DNA from: an uncultured Ruminococcus sp.
GTDB taxonomy: Bacteria > Bacillota > Clostridia > Oscillospirales > Ruminococcaceae
Assembly: GCA_944388405.1 (NCBI GenBank)
Contig: CALXIQ010000007.1
Coordinates: 124,001 to 188,000 of the forward strand
Direction: 5' to 3'
DNA length: 64,000 nt
Made by a program: the position numbers and the translations under genes. Positions 8,375-17,999 of the stretch are shown piece by piece (position 1 is the stretch's first letter; each line of letters opens with the position of its first letter). The notes below the pieces were generated by a model. It was given only the letters and a program-made list of their open reading frames with translations, was not told the origin of the DNA and ran no database searches.

Positions 8375-10627
8375 ATGGATAAGTATTCTGTTTTAAAAGA
8401 ATATTTCGGACATGATTCCTTCCGCAGCGGACAGGAAGCCCTGATTGACAATGCGCTTTCTGGACGTGACGTTCTGGGCATAATGCCTACCGGAGCCGGA
8501 AAGTCAATGTGCTATCAGATTCCCTGCCTGCTTATGGAGGGTGTAACTATCGTTGTTTCGCCCCTGATTTCGCTAATGAAGGATCAGGTCAATTCTCTTA
8601 TTCAGTCTGGAGTAAAAGCCGCTTATCTCAACAGTTCTCTCACTTCCGCACAGTATGAAACCGCCTTGGGCAACGCAATAAGGGGAATGTACAAGATTAT
8701 CTACGTTGCCCCCGAAAGGCTTTGCACCCAAGGCTTTTTGAATTTTTCACGCCGAGTGAAAATATCCATGATAGCCGTAGACGAAGCTCACTGCGTTTCA
8801 CAATGGGGACAGGATTTCCGCCCATCTTACTTAAAAATACCCGAATTTATCGCACAGCTTTCCTACCGTCCCGTAATTGCCGCCTTTACCGCGACCGCAA
8901 CTCAGGACGTCAAGGAAGATATAATCAGACTGCTTGGACTTAACTCGCCCTACTGCGTTACCACCGGCTTTGACCGTGAAAATCTCTATTTCGAGGTTCA
9001 GAAGCCTGCTGATAAATTTGCGGCGGTGCTTGAAATACTAAAGCGCAATAAGGATAAAAGCGGGATAATCTACTGCTCCACACGCAAAAACGTGGAGGAG
9101 GTTTGCGAACGGCTGAACAAATCCGGCTATTCCTGCACACGTTACCATGCCGGACTTTCCGACGAAGAACGCCGTCTAAACCAGGATGATTTCATCTACG
9201 ACCGAGTGCAGCTTATAACCGCCACCAACGCTTTCGGAATGGGCATAGATAAATCAAACGTATCCTTTGTAATACACTACAATATGCCTAAAAACATAGA
9301 AAGCTATTATCAGGAGGCTGGACGTGCCGGCCGTGACGGCGAACCTGCGGAATGTATCCTGCTTTACAACGGTCAGGACGTCCGCACCAATCGGTTTCTT
9401 ATAGAAAACTCCGTTGAAAATCCCGACTTTGACGATGAGACTCTTGCCCGGATACGGGCAAGGGACCTTGAACGCCTTAAGCAGATGACCTTTTACTGCA
9501 CTACAACAGGCTGTCTGCGGGAATTTATACTGCGTTACTTCGGCGAAAGCGCAAAAAACTTCTGCTCCAACTGTTCCAACTGCAACACAAATTTTGAGGA
9601 CGTAGATATAACGATAGAGAGCCAGAAAATACTTTCCTGCGTATATCGTCTTGCTCAGCGCAGACTTTCCTTCGGCGCCGCAGTTGTTGCCGCAGTTCTG
9701 AAAGGCTCAAAGAACGCAAAAATAAACCAGTTCGGACTTGACACCCTTTCCACCTACGGAATAATGAGCGACCTTTCAACTGTAAAAATAAGACGGATAA
9801 TAGAATTTCTCGAACAAAACGGCTATCTCCGCCGGCATGGGGAATATTCCGCACTTGCCCTCACCGCAAAATCCAAGAACATACTTTCGGGTGGACAGAC
9901 CTTGACTATGAAGCTTCCTAAGGAGCAGGAAAAGAAAGCCTCCCGTCATGCATCCGACGGAATCTACAAACTTGATACCGAGTTGCTTAACCGTCTGAAA
10001 AAGCTGCGTCAGAAACTTGCCGCCGAGGCAAAAATGCCGGCATACATAATTTTCACCGACACTGCACTGCGGGATATGTGCGTAAAGCTGCCCACAACCC
10101 CACAACAGCTGCTTGAATGCTCAGGAATAGGCAAAACCAAGCAGCAGCGCTACGGCAGGCAGGTTCTTGAGGTTATAAACGGCTATCTTTCCGAAAATCC
10201 ATCTGCGGTCCAAAACGCTTCAAATCCCTATCTTGACAAGCTCCGATCCGGCAGAACTGTAGGAAATATGCTTTTCAAACTGATATGCGCAAACCTCTCA
10301 AGGCTTAAAGGCACAGATGAGGAAATGAGCCTGAGCCGACTGTGCGACAGCATTTTTGAACAGCTTGAAATAAGTGCAGACAAATTTATTCTGAAAAATG
10401 CCGTTGAAAGCTGGCTGATAAACAACAATTACCTTACTAAAAATAAAGATAAATCGGGGAATCTTGCTGTTACTATTCTCTCTGAGGAGGCGGGAATAAT
10501 CCAGGTCAGAACCGTTTCAAAACTGGGCACGCCCTATACCGCCGTAAAATTCCCCAAAGCAGCTCAGGAATTTATTTTTGAACATCTATCTGAGATCTGT
10601 TCACAAAAACAGCCACAGACTATCTGA
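8375..10627 (+). CDS. recQ: ATP-dependent DNA helicase RecQ
   Basis: This 750-residue 3'-5' superfamily 2 helicase acts in recombination and fork repair. The Q-motif (F-R-S-G-Q) is followed by Walker A P-T-G-A-G-K-S near residue 38, the D-E-A-H box near 136 with H-C-V-S-Q-W-G, and helicase motifs including Y-Y-Q-E-A-G-R-A-G-R-D-G. The zinc-binding cysteines (C-L-R-E-F, then C-S-N-C-S-N-C) are near 375-405, followed by a winged-helix RQC region. An HRDC domain sits at about 530-610, and about 130 extra C-terminal residues follow. The ATG at 8375 gives the normal RecQ N-terminus (M-D-K-Y-S); an in-frame ATG at 8300 adds 25 unlikely residues. No strong ribosome site is visible for either. Confidence 0.95.
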   Translation: MDKYSVLKEYFGHDSFRSGQEALIDNALSGRDVLGIMPTGAGKSMCYQIPCLLMEGVTIVVSPLISLMKDQVNSLIQSGVKAAYLNSSLTSAQYETALGNAIRGMYKIIYVAPERLCTQGFLNFSRRVKISMIAVDEAHCVSQWGQDFRPSYLKIPEFIAQLSYRPVIAAFTATATQDVKEDIIRLLGLNSPYCVTTGFDRENLYFEVQKPADKFAAVLEILKRNKDKSGIIYCSTRKNVEEVCERLNKSGYSCTRYHAGLSDEERRLNQDDFIYDRVQLITATNAFGMGIDKSNVSFVIHYNMPKNIESYYQEAGRAGRDGEPAECILLYNGQDVRTNRFLIENSVENPDFDDETLARIRARDLERLKQMTFYCTTTGCLREFILRYFGESAKNFCSNCSNCNTNFEDVDITIESQKILSCVYRLAQRRLSFGAAVVAAVLKGSKNAKINQFGLDTLSTYGIMSDLSTVKIRRIIEFLEQNGYLRRHGEYSALALTAKSKNILSGGQTLTMKLPKEQEKKASRHASDGIYKLDTELLNRLKKLRQKLAAEAKMPAYIIFTDTALRDMCVKLPTTPQQLLECSGIGKTKQQRYGRQVLEVINGYLSENPSAVQNASNPYLDKLRSGRTVGNMLFKLICANLSRLKGTDEEMSLSRLCDSIFEQLEISADKFILKNAVESWLINNNYLTKNKDKSGNLAVTILSEEAGIIQVRTVSKLGTPYTAVKFPKAAQEFIFEHLSEICSQKQPQTI

Positions 10628-10659
10628 CCCGTAATCTTACTGCTTTTTTAAGGAGGACT

Positions 10660-11637
10660 ATGAATACCGTACATATCGGAAATGTTGAAATAGAACAAAC
10701 CGCCGCTCTTGCGCCTATGGCGTCGGTTGCCGACAAAGCCTACCGTCTTATGTGCAAGGAGTTCGGGGCGGCATATCTTGTCAGCGAAATGATTTCCTCG
10801 AAAGGACTTTGCTTCGGAGACAAAAAAACCGCGCGCTTGTGTGAAATAGAAGACTGCGAACGCCCTATGGCGCTACAGCTTTTCGGCGAAGAGCCTGCTT
10901 ACATGGGAAAAGCGGCGTACCTGCTAAGTGAATACAAGCCGGATATAATCGACATAAACATGGGCTGTCCCGTACCCAAGATAGTAGGAAACGGCAGCGG
11001 CTCGGCGCTTATGAGATCTCCCCGCACGGCGTACGAGATAGCCAAGACCGTGGTGCAAAACGCCGACTGCCCCGTTACCGTCAAAATCCGTGCAGGCTGG
11101 GACGAAAGCTCGGTCAACGCCCCGGAGCTTGCCAAAATGCTGGAACAGGCAGGAGTTGCCGCCATAGCTGTGCACGGCCGGACCAGAACCCAGTTTTACA
11201 GCGGAAAAGCCGACTGGGGCGTTATCACAGCGGTAAAAAAGGCTGTAAAAATCCCTGTTATCGGAAACGGCGATGTAACCTCTCCCCTTGACTGCAAGGC
11301 GATGTATGAACAGACCGGCTGCGATCTTGTTATGGTGGGTCGAGGTTCCTACGGCAGACCGTGGATATTCCGTGAGATAAAAGAATATCTTCAGACCGGC
11401 AAGCTTCTTCCGGAAATAACTCTGGAGGAAAAAATGGATATAATGCTTCGTCATGCCCGACTGCTGTGCAGATACAAAGGTGAAAAGCAGGGTATGAAAG
11501 AAATGCGCAAAAACATGGCATGGTATGTAAAAGGGCTTCCCGGCTCGGCAAAAATACGGGGCGAATCGGGAAATCTCAACGAATATTCCGATCTTGAAAA
11601 AACGGTGCAAACCATACTGACAACCGGCAGCCACTGA
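10660..11637 (+). CDS. dusB: tRNA-dihydrouridine synthase DusB
   Basis: This 325-residue FMN-dependent enzyme reduces uridines to dihydrouridine in tRNA. The TIM-barrel signature M-A-S-V-A-D is near the N-terminus. M-G-C-P-V-P-K-I-V-G-N-G-S-G-S-A-L-M carries the catalytic Cys. H-G-R-T-R-T-Q-F-Y-S-G and G-N-G-D-V are FMN/tRNA-contact motifs. TAAGGAGG precedes the ATG by six bases. It sits between recQ and rsmI on the same strand with short gaps, suggesting co-transcription. Confidence 0.95.
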   Translation: MNTVHIGNVEIEQTAALAPMASVADKAYRLMCKEFGAAYLVSEMISSKGLCFGDKKTARLCEIEDCERPMALQLFGEEPAYMGKAAYLLSEYKPDIIDINMGCPVPKIVGNGSGSALMRSPRTAYEIAKTVVQNADCPVTVKIRAGWDESSVNAPELAKMLEQAGVAAIAVHGRTRTQFYSGKADWGVITAVKKAVKIPVIGNGDVTSPLDCKAMYEQTGCDLVMVGRGSYGRPWIFREIKEYLQTGKLLPEITLEEKMDIMLRHARLLCRYKGEKQGMKEMRKNMAWYVKGLPGSAKIRGESGNLNEYSDLEKTVQTILTTGSH

Positions 11638-11671
11638 CAAGAACAACAATTATGTAAGGAGGCAGCGAACA

Positions 11672-12502
11672 ATGAGCGTGCTTTATATAGTAGGAACTCC
11701 CATAGGAAATCTGGGCGATATGACCTACAGAGCGATTGAAACCCTAAAAAAGGTGGATTTTATCTGTGCGGAGGACACAAGGGTCACCCAGAAGCTGCTT
11801 AATTACTTTGAAATAAAAAAGCCGACGGTCAGCTATCACCGCCACAGCGGAGAGGAAGCGGCAATGCGAATAGTATCCAGGATAGCCGGCGGCGAAAGCT
11901 GCGCCATTGTGACCGACGCCGGAATGCCCTGTATTTCCGACCCCGGAGAGGATCTTGTACGGCTTTGCGCCCAAAACGGTATCCGAACCGAAGTTGTTCC
12001 CGGCCCTACGGCGGTTTGTTCCGCCATTGCGGTAAGCGGACTTTCCACCTCACGCTTCTGCTTTGAAGGCTTTCTTTCAACTACCAAACGCCTCAGGTTT
12101 CAGCACCTTGCCGAAATTGCTACCGACCGCCGCACTCTTGTTTTCTACGAAGCTCCTCACAAGCTTATCTATACGCTGCGGGATATGCTGGAATACCTGG
12201 GTGACAGAAAAATATCACTCTGCCGTGAGCTTACCAAGCTGCATGAGGAGGTAATCAGAACTACCCTTTCCCAGGCAGTGGAATATTACTCCACTGTTAC
12301 GCCAAAGGGAGAATACGTTCTGGTAATCGAGGGCGTCGGAGAATCAGAAACCGATGCCGCAGAAACCATAGAGGACGCCCTTTTGCAGGTAAAAAGCCTT
12401 GTATCAAAAGGCATGAGAGGTGCGGACGCCTGCAAACAGATCGCCAAAGCTACCGGATTTTCTAAAGGAGAGCTGTATTCACTGCTTTTAACGGAGGAAT
12501 GA
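11672..12502 (+). CDS. rsmI: 16S rRNA (cytidine-1402-2'-O)-methyltransferase RsmI
   Basis: This 276-residue SAM-dependent methylase of the tetrapyrrole-methylase fold acts on C1402 in the ribosomal P site. Family motifs are Y-I-V-G-T-P-I-G-N-L-G-D, C-A-E-D-T-R, T-D-A-G-M-P-C-I-S-D-P-G and P-G-P-T-A. TAAGGAGG is present at correct spacing. The gene lies 34 bases after dusB. Confidence 0.96.
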   Translation: MSVLYIVGTPIGNLGDMTYRAIETLKKVDFICAEDTRVTQKLLNYFEIKKPTVSYHRHSGEEAAMRIVSRIAGGESCAIVTDAGMPCISDPGEDLVRLCAQNGIRTEVVPGPTAVCSAIAVSGLSTSRFCFEGFLSTTKRLRFQHLAEIATDRRTLVFYEAPHKLIYTLRDMLEYLGDRKISLCRELTKLHEEVIRTTLSQAVEYYSTVTPKGEYVLVIEGVGESETDAAETIEDALLQVKSLVSKGMRGADACKQIAKATGFSKGELYSLLLTEE

Positions 12503-12582
12503 CGTAGGAAAACGCCTAACAGCAAGTATAATCGGTAATCACCAACAATCTAACGCTAACGTTTTAAATTGGAGGAATACAT

Positions 12583-12930
12583 ATGAAAAAAGTAAAAATC
12601 ACAGTGCTGAAAACCACATTGGACAAGGAGCTTGCCGCCCAGTACGGTGCGGAAAATCTCGGACCCTGTCCAATGATGACCGAAGGACAGGTTTTCTACG
12701 CCGATTATGCCAAGCCAGAGGGTCTGTGCGACGAGGCTTGGAAGGCGATATATCAGTATGTTTTCGCCCTTGCACACGGAGCTGAAAACGGACTTTTCTA
12801 CTACGGTGACTGGATAAGAAAACCTGGAGTTGCCATCTGCTCCTGCAACGACGGACTGCGCCCGGTGATCTTCAAGCTTGAAGCCACAGATACCGAGTCG
12901 GAAATAGACTATACCCCGGTTGAAAGATAA
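12583..12930 (+). CDS. TIGR04076 family protein
   Basis: This is a 115-residue cytoplasmic protein of unknown function. It is recognisable by the family blocks M-K-K-V-K-I-T-V-L-K, G-P-C-P-M, C-D-E-A-W-K-A-I-Y-Q-Y-V-F-A-L-A-H-G and C-S-C-N-D-G-L-R-P-V-I-F-K. Four conserved cysteines suggest a metal or redox role, but none is established. GGAGGAATACAT precedes the start. The gene is followed by a weak AT-rich hairpin. Confidence 0.85.
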   Translation: MKKVKITVLKTTLDKELAAQYGAENLGPCPMMTEGQVFYADYAKPEGLCDEAWKAIYQYVFALAHGAENGLFYYGDWIRKPGVAICSCNDGLRPVIFKLEATDTESEIDYTPVER

Positions 12931-12950
12931 AATACCGTATCAAGTATTTT
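12929..12950 (+). terminator. AT-rich hairpin after the TIGR04076 gene
   Basis: AAAATAC (12929-12935) pairs with GTATTTT (12944-12950) and is followed by ATTTTTC. It is a plausible weak terminator. Very similar hairpins recur at 14141-14162 and 14172-14192, on the far side of the rimI/methylase pair. Confidence 0.5.
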
Positions 12951-12989
12951 ATTTTTCTATAAATACATTATATGGTATATGGAGAATAC

Positions 12990-13436
12990 ATGAATATACA
13001 TATCAGAGAAATAAGCAAAGACGACTGCCATGCCGTATGGGAAATCGAAAAGGCGTGCTTTTCCGACCCGTGGAGCGAGGACGCATTTTTTAAGGAGCTA
13101 TGCAATCCTATTTGCAGTATACTTGCCGCTTTTGACGGCGAAATAACGGCAGGCTTTATAAACGTGTGGTTTGTTGCCGGTGAGCTTACAATCAACAATA
13201 TTGCCGTCAGGGAGGAATACCGCCGTCATGGGATAGCCAAAAAGCTTATAAACGCGGCAATTGAGCGGTATCCCGATACCGAACAGGTCTTGCTTGAGGT
13301 AAGAGAGTCAAATCATGCAGCGCAGGAATTGTACAAAAAACTGGACTTTACTTATACCGGCACAAGAAAGAACTACTATACAAACCCGCAGGAGGATGCA
13401 TTGCTTATGACAAAGACTATTGGAGGGAAAAAATGA
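12990..13436 (+). CDS. rimI: Ribosomal-protein-alanine N-acetyltransferase RimI
   Basis: This 148-residue GNAT enzyme is expected to acetylate the N-terminus of ribosomal protein S18. Visible features are the acceptor-site strand A-C-F-S-D-P-W-S, the acetyl-CoA loop R-x-x-G-I-A (as R-R-H-G-I-A-K-K-L), L-E-V-R-E-S-N and the C-terminal Y-Y-x-N-P-x-E-D-A-L-L-M. The ATG at 12990 is chosen because GGAG lies seven bases upstream. The gene overlaps the next one by ATGA, and tsaD follows, matching the common rimI-tsaD neighbourhood in Firmicutes. Confidence 0.9.
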   Translation: MNIHIREISKDDCHAVWEIEKACFSDPWSEDAFFKELCNPICSILAAFDGEITAGFINVWFVAGELTINNIAVREEYRRHGIAKKLINAAIERYPDTEQVLLEVRESNHAAQELYKKLDFTYTGTRKNYYTNPQEDALLMTKTIGGKK

Positions 13437-14137
13437 GCGGCTACACATTCGAGCGGTTAAGCGATACAATAGAAATATGCATATCCGCCGAACACCGCTT
13501 CGGCACCGACGCATTTCTGCTTGCCGATTTTGCCGCCCCGCGAAGAAAGGACTATGTCTGCGATTTCTGCACCGGAAGCGGAATAATCGCCTTGCTTATG
13601 TACCGGAATTTTCAGCCTGCCCATATCGACGCAGTGGAAATACAACAATCCGCTCACAACCAGCTTCTTCTCTCTCTCGAGCGTTCCGGTATAAGCAGTA
13701 TCACACCGATCCTTGGCGACTTGAAAGACTACCACTCCGAAAAAGAGCTTGATCTTATCACCTGCAATCCCCCCTACAAGCTGGACGGAACAGGCGCAAA
13801 AAATAATAACCGTGAGGTGTCCATTGCACGTCATGAAATGCTGTGCACAATAGACGATGTCTGCGCTTCGGCTAAAAGAAATCTGAAATACGGCGGACGG
13901 CTGTGCATCTGTAACCGTCCTCAGCGGCTGTGCGATATCATGACCTCCATGCGGCAAAACGGAATCGAGCCAAAGAGGATAAGATTTGTGTCCAAAAATC
14001 CGTACACTGCACCATGGCTTGTGATGGTGGATGGCAGAAAGGGCGGGAATCCTTTTCTTAAAGTCGAGCCGCAGCTGTATACTACAGACGAAAACGGAGA
14101 TTATACCGACGAGATGAAAAGAATATACCGATTGTAG
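13433..14137 (+). CDS. TrmN6/YfiC-like class I methyltransferase
   Basis: This 234-residue SAM methyltransferase probably methylates N6 of adenine-37 in tRNA-Val or a similar RNA/protein amide target. The SAM loop is D-F-C-T-G-S-G-I-I-A-L-L; D-A-V-E-I-Q is the acidic ribose-binding strand; C-N-P-P-Y is the N-P-P-Y catalytic motif. The target is inferred from family only. The start overlaps the rimI stop by four bases (ATGA), indicating translational coupling. Confidence 0.85.
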   Translation: MSGYTFERLSDTIEICISAEHRFGTDAFLLADFAAPRRKDYVCDFCTGSGIIALLMYRNFQPAHIDAVEIQQSAHNQLLLSLERSGISSITPILGDLKDYHSEKELDLITCNPPYKLDGTGAKNNNREVSIARHEMLCTIDDVCASAKRNLKYGGRLCICNRPQRLCDIMTSMRQNGIEPKRIRFVSKNPYTAPWLVMVDGRKGGNPFLKVEPQLYTTDENGDYTDEMKRIYRL

Positions 14138-14140
14138 TTG

Positions 14141-14192
14141 AAAATACCACATGATGTATTTTTACTATGTCAAAATACCATACACGGTATTT
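14141..14192. terminator. Two AAAATACC/GTATTTT hairpins
   Basis: AAAATAC (14141-14147) pairs with GTATTTT (14156-14162), and AAATACC (14173-14179) with GGTATTT (14186-14192). They lie between the methylase gene and tsaD and resemble the hairpin at 12929-12950. They are probably weak terminators or processing sites. Confidence 0.45.
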
Positions 14193-14235
14193 GATTATTC
14201 ATGCAGACTTATTTTTCACCAAAGGAATGATAACA

Positions 14236-15255
14236 ATGAAGATATTAGCCATAGAAAGCTCCTGTGACGAAACTGCCTGCGCAGTGGTTGAGGACGGAGT
14301 AAACGTGCTTTCCAATATAGTCGCCACCCAGATCGCCGAGCATCGCCTGTACGGCGGAGTAGTGCCGGAAATCGCTTCCCGCCGTCATGCCGAAAGCATT
14401 TACGGGGTGGTAAAGGCGGCGCTTGAGGAAGCCTCCTGCTCTGTTTCAGATATCGACGCCATAGCAGTAACCTACGCGCCCGGGCTTATCGGCGCATTGC
14501 TTGTGGGGATAAGCTTTGCAAAGGGTCTGGCAATGTCAGCCGGAAAACCGCTTGTGCCTGTCCATCATATAGCCGGGCACATTGCGGCGAATTATATTTC
14601 CCATCCCGAGCTGAAACCTCCCTACCTGTGCCTTGTGGTGTCGGGAGGCCACTCTCATATCGTGGAGGTGCTTGACTATACAAAATACCATGTTGTGGGC
14701 AGAACTCACGACGATGCCGCAGGTGAATGTTTTGACAAGGCAGCAAGAACTCTTGGCTACGAGTACCCCGGTGGAAAGTTTATTGATGAAGCGGCAAAGC
14801 TGGGAAATCCCGACGCCTATAAGCTTCCCCACCCCAAGGTTCAGGGATGCGAGTATGATTTTTCATTTTCGGGACTAAAAACCGCAGTGATAAATCTTGT
14901 CCACAACGCTGAGCAGAAAGGCGAGAAAATAAAACGTGAGGACGTTGCGGCGTCTTTCCAGAAAACAATGTCGGAAATACTTGTGAGCAAAACAATGAAA
15001 GCGGCTGAGGATCTTGGGTACACTACTATCGGACTTGCCGGCGGAGTTTCCGCAAATTCGGGGGTTCGCTCGGCATTGGAAGACGCCTGCTCAGAGCGCG
15101 GCTATAAGCTTTTCATGCCGGAACTTAAATACTGCGGCGACAATGCGGCAATGATAGGCTGTCAGGGATACTATGATTATCTGGCAGGTACACGTGCCGA
15201 CGAAAGCCTTAACGGAATCGCAACGCTGGCGCTGGATAAATTGTCGGAGGAATAA
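14236..15255 (+). CDS. tsaD: tRNA N6-threonylcarbamoyladenosine transferase TsaD
   Basis: This 339-residue ASKHA-fold metalloenzyme transfers the threonylcarbamoyl group to A37 of ANN-decoding tRNAs, working with TsaB and TsaE. It shows M-K-I-L-A-I-E-S-S-C-D-E-T, the metal-binding H-H-I-A-G-H, S-G-G-H-S-H-I and late G-G-V-S-A-N. The ATG at 14236 gives the canonical N-terminus and has AAAGGAATG upstream; 23 further residues would precede it from 14167 without a ribosome site. tsaB and tsaE are not in the window. Confidence 0.96.
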   Translation: MKILAIESSCDETACAVVEDGVNVLSNIVATQIAEHRLYGGVVPEIASRRHAESIYGVVKAALEEASCSVSDIDAIAVTYAPGLIGALLVGISFAKGLAMSAGKPLVPVHHIAGHIAANYISHPELKPPYLCLVVSGGHSHIVEVLDYTKYHVVGRTHDDAAGECFDKAARTLGYEYPGGKFIDEAAKLGNPDAYKLPHPKVQGCEYDFSFSGLKTAVINLVHNAEQKGEKIKREDVAASFQKTMSEILVSKTMKAAEDLGYTTIGLAGGVSANSGVRSALEDACSERGYKLFMPELKYCGDNAAMIGCQGYYDYLAGTRADESLNGIATLALDKLSEE

Positions 15256-15307
15256 TCGTGGCGAAATTTAAATAACCCGCTATTACAAATAATCTGAGGT
15301 GTAACAA

Positions 15308-17860
15308 ATGAAACTATTAGCTATCGACGGAAACAGCATAATGAACCGTGCCTTTTACGGAATAAGAATCCTTTCAAATTCCAAGGGTCAGTTTACAAAT
15401 GCTATAACCGGCTTTATGAACATATATTTAAAGGAGCTGGGCGAAGTGTCGCCCGACTGCGTTGCAGTGGCATTTGATCTGAAAGCTCCCACCTTCCGCC
15501 ATAAGGCAAACGCCGCCTATAAAGCTAACCGCAAGGGTATGCCCGATGAGCTTGCCCAGCAGATGCCCGTTATTAAAGAACTTCTGACCTCAATGGGCAT
15601 AAAAATCGTTGAGTGCGAGGGCTATGAAGCCGACGATATTCTCGGCACTCTGTCCAGAATATTCTACGAATCCGGAAACGAAACCTATATCCTTACCGGC
15701 GATCGCGACAGCTTCCAGCTTATAAATGATAGGGTAACCGTCCGCCTTGCCACCACAAAGGAAACAAAAATCTATACCCCTCAGCGTATTATGGACGAGT
15801 ATGGAGTTTCTCCCAGACAAATGATAGAAATAAAGGCGCTTATGGGTGATGCTTCCGACAATATCTCAGGCGTTAAGGGAATCGGTGAAAAAACTGCACT
15901 CTCTCTTATTCAGCAATGCGGAAGTGTTGACGAACTGTACAATAATCTGGACAATATCACACTTACAAAATCTGTCCGTGCCAAGCTTGAAAGCGGCAGG
16001 CAGGACGCCGAGGACAGCCGTTTTCTGGCGGAAATATGCCTTACTGCGCCTATTGACAGCAATCCCGAAAGCTATAAGCTTGGCAAAGGTGACCCCGCTC
16101 ACACCAAAGAGCTGCTGGGCGACCTTGAAATGATGAAGCTGATGGAAAGATTAAAGCTTTCCGATGTGACCTCCTCCAAAGAAGGCGATTCGCCGGAGGA
16201 AAAAAAGCTTAAACTAAGCGACCTGCCCCAATTTAAAATATCAGAGCTTGATAAAACCAAGCTTAAGGAGCTACACCATTCTCCCTCCTGCTTTATCTTT
16301 GACGGCAAAAGACTGGAGATACAAAGCGGCGGCGTGATTATGTACACAGAAGATACCGACCTTGCCCTCGACTATTTTGAAACAGAGGGCGAAAAGATCT
16401 GCTTTGAGGGAAAAACCGCCTATCGAACTGCGTTTGAAAACGGCAGGGAACTTAAAAACCTCAGCTTTGCCTGCGACCTTGCCGGTTATCTGCTAAATTC
16501 CCAGACCAGCGAATATACAATAGAAAACCTCTGTACCGCCTATAAAGTGCTTTACCGCTCGGATGTAGAGGGATTCAGCGATATAGCCACCCTTGAACCT
16601 CTGAGCGTATGCCTTAAAGCTCAGCTGGAGCTTACCGCAATGGACAAGCTTTATTACGATATCGAGCTTCCGCTGTGCGAGGTTCTCGGCTCTATGGAGG
16701 CGGTGGGCGTAAAGGCTGATACCGATGGGATAAAAGCTTTCGGAGTACAGCTTTCCGCCGAGATCGAGAAACTTACCTCGCAGATATATGCCTATGCAGG
16801 GCAGGAATTTAACATCGGCTCTCCAAAACAGCTTGGCAAGGTGCTGTTCGAGGATCTTGGACTTCCCGCAAAGAAAAAGACAAAAAGCGGCTATTCCACC
16901 AATGCCGAAGTTCTGGAAAGCCTTGCGGACAAGCACCCGATAATCTCCCTTATTCTGGAATACCGCACCCTTACAAAGCTTAATTCCACCTATGTGGACG
17001 GACTTTTAAAGGAGGTCAAGCCGGACGGCAGAGTTCATTCTGTTTTTAAGCAGACCGAAACCCGCACGGGAAGAATATCCTCCACCGAACCCAATATGCA
17101 GAATATTCCCGTAAGAAAAGAAATCGGCAGAAATATGCGTAAATTCTTTGTAGCCGAAAAAGGCAACACCCTCCTTGACGCCGACTACAGCCAGATCGAG
17201 CTGAGAGTGCTTGCCTCGGTATGCGGCGATAAGAATATGCAGGAAGCCTTTAAAGACGGCAGGGATATTCACACCAGCACCGCCGCCCAGGTATTCGGGC
17301 TTCCCGAGGACTTTGTAACTCCCGAAATGCGCTCCGCCGCAAAAGCCGTAAACTTCGGAATAATCTACGGAATTGGCGCATTTTCTCTTTCAAAGGACAT
17401 CGGCGTATCGGTAGCCGAAGCCAAACAATATATCCGCAATTATCTCAACAACTTTCCAAAAGTGTCCGAATTTATGGACAAAACCGTAGAGGACGGTATA
17501 AAAAACGGCTATGTCACCACAATTTTCGGACGCCGCCGCTACATTCCCGAGCTTTCAGCTACAAACAAAGTAATGCAGGCGTTTGGAAAGCGTGCGGCAA
17601 TGAACGCCCCCATACAGGGAGCGGCAGCCGACATAATCAAAATTGCAATGGTAAAGGTCTACCGCCGCCTTAAATCCGAAAAACTCAACGCAAAGCTGAT
17701 ACTTCAGGTCCACGACGAGCTTATCATCGAATCCTCTCTTGCAGACAAGGATAAAGCGGCAAAGATACTCAAAGAAGAAATGGAAAACGCTGTATCTCTC
17801 GCAGTACCAATGTCCGTTGAGGTAGGCGAGGGCGAAAGCTGGTATCTTGCAAAGGGATAA
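15308..17860 (+). CDS. polA: DNA polymerase I
   Basis: This 850-residue family A polymerase fills gaps and removes primers. The N-terminal 5'-nuclease (about 1-290) carries Y-K-A-N-R, E-A-D-D-I-L-G-T-L and D-R-D-S-F-Q-L. The middle domain (about 300-470) lacks the acidic residues needed for 3'-5' exonuclease, as in Bacillus-type enzymes, so proofreading is probably absent. The polymerase domain has motif A D-A-D-Y-S-Q-I-E-L-R near 624, motif B K-A-V-N-F-G-I-I-Y-G near 678 and motif C Q-V-H-D-E-L near 800. The gene ends 87 bases before a strong hairpin shared with the convergent yfhO gene. Confidence 0.97.
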   Translation: MKLLAIDGNSIMNRAFYGIRILSNSKGQFTNAITGFMNIYLKELGEVSPDCVAVAFDLKAPTFRHKANAAYKANRKGMPDELAQQMPVIKELLTSMGIKIVECEGYEADDILGTLSRIFYESGNETYILTGDRDSFQLINDRVTVRLATTKETKIYTPQRIMDEYGVSPRQMIEIKALMGDASDNISGVKGIGEKTALSLIQQCGSVDELYNNLDNITLTKSVRAKLESGRQDAEDSRFLAEICLTAPIDSNPESYKLGKGDPAHTKELLGDLEMMKLMERLKLSDVTSSKEGDSPEEKKLKLSDLPQFKISELDKTKLKELHHSPSCFIFDGKRLEIQSGGVIMYTEDTDLALDYFETEGEKICFEGKTAYRTAFENGRELKNLSFACDLAGYLLNSQTSEYTIENLCTAYKVLYRSDVEGFSDIATLEPLSVCLKAQLELTAMDKLYYDIELPLCEVLGSMEAVGVKADTDGIKAFGVQLSAEIEKLTSQIYAYAGQEFNIGSPKQLGKVLFEDLGLPAKKKTKSGYSTNAEVLESLADKHPIISLILEYRTLTKLNSTYVDGLLKEVKPDGRVHSVFKQTETRTGRISSTEPNMQNIPVRKEIGRNMRKFFVAEKGNTLLDADYSQIELRVLASVCGDKNMQEAFKDGRDIHTSTAAQVFGLPEDFVTPEMRSAAKAVNFGIIYGIGAFSLSKDIGVSVAEAKQYIRNYLNNFPKVSEFMDKTVEDGIKNGYVTTIFGRRRYIPELSATNKVMQAFGKRAAMNAPIQGAAADIIKIAMVKVYRRLKSEKLNAKLILQVHDELIIESSLADKDKAAKILKEEMENAVSLAVPMSVEVGEGESWYLAKG

Positions 17861-17946
17861 ACGGCTTGCCTAAGAAAACCGACGAACAGATGCCTCAAAA
17901 GGTTTCAAACGGTTATCCGTCATCCTGTAATCAAAATATATATAAT

Positions 17947-17986
17947 AAAAAGGCGATACGCACATTTTCTATGCGTACCGCCTTTT
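17947..17986. terminator. Bidirectional terminator between polA and yfhO
   Basis: AAAAGGCG(A)TACGCA and TGCGTA(C)CGCCTTTT form a long stem with a seven-base loop. A- and T-runs at both ends let it work for both convergent genes. Confidence 0.85.
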
Positions 17987-17999
17987 AAATGTCATAAGG

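Noticed and set aside
16200..16700. Active proofreading domain in DNA polymerase I
   Set aside because: The region has the right position but lacks the acidic exonuclease motifs, so I call it degenerate.
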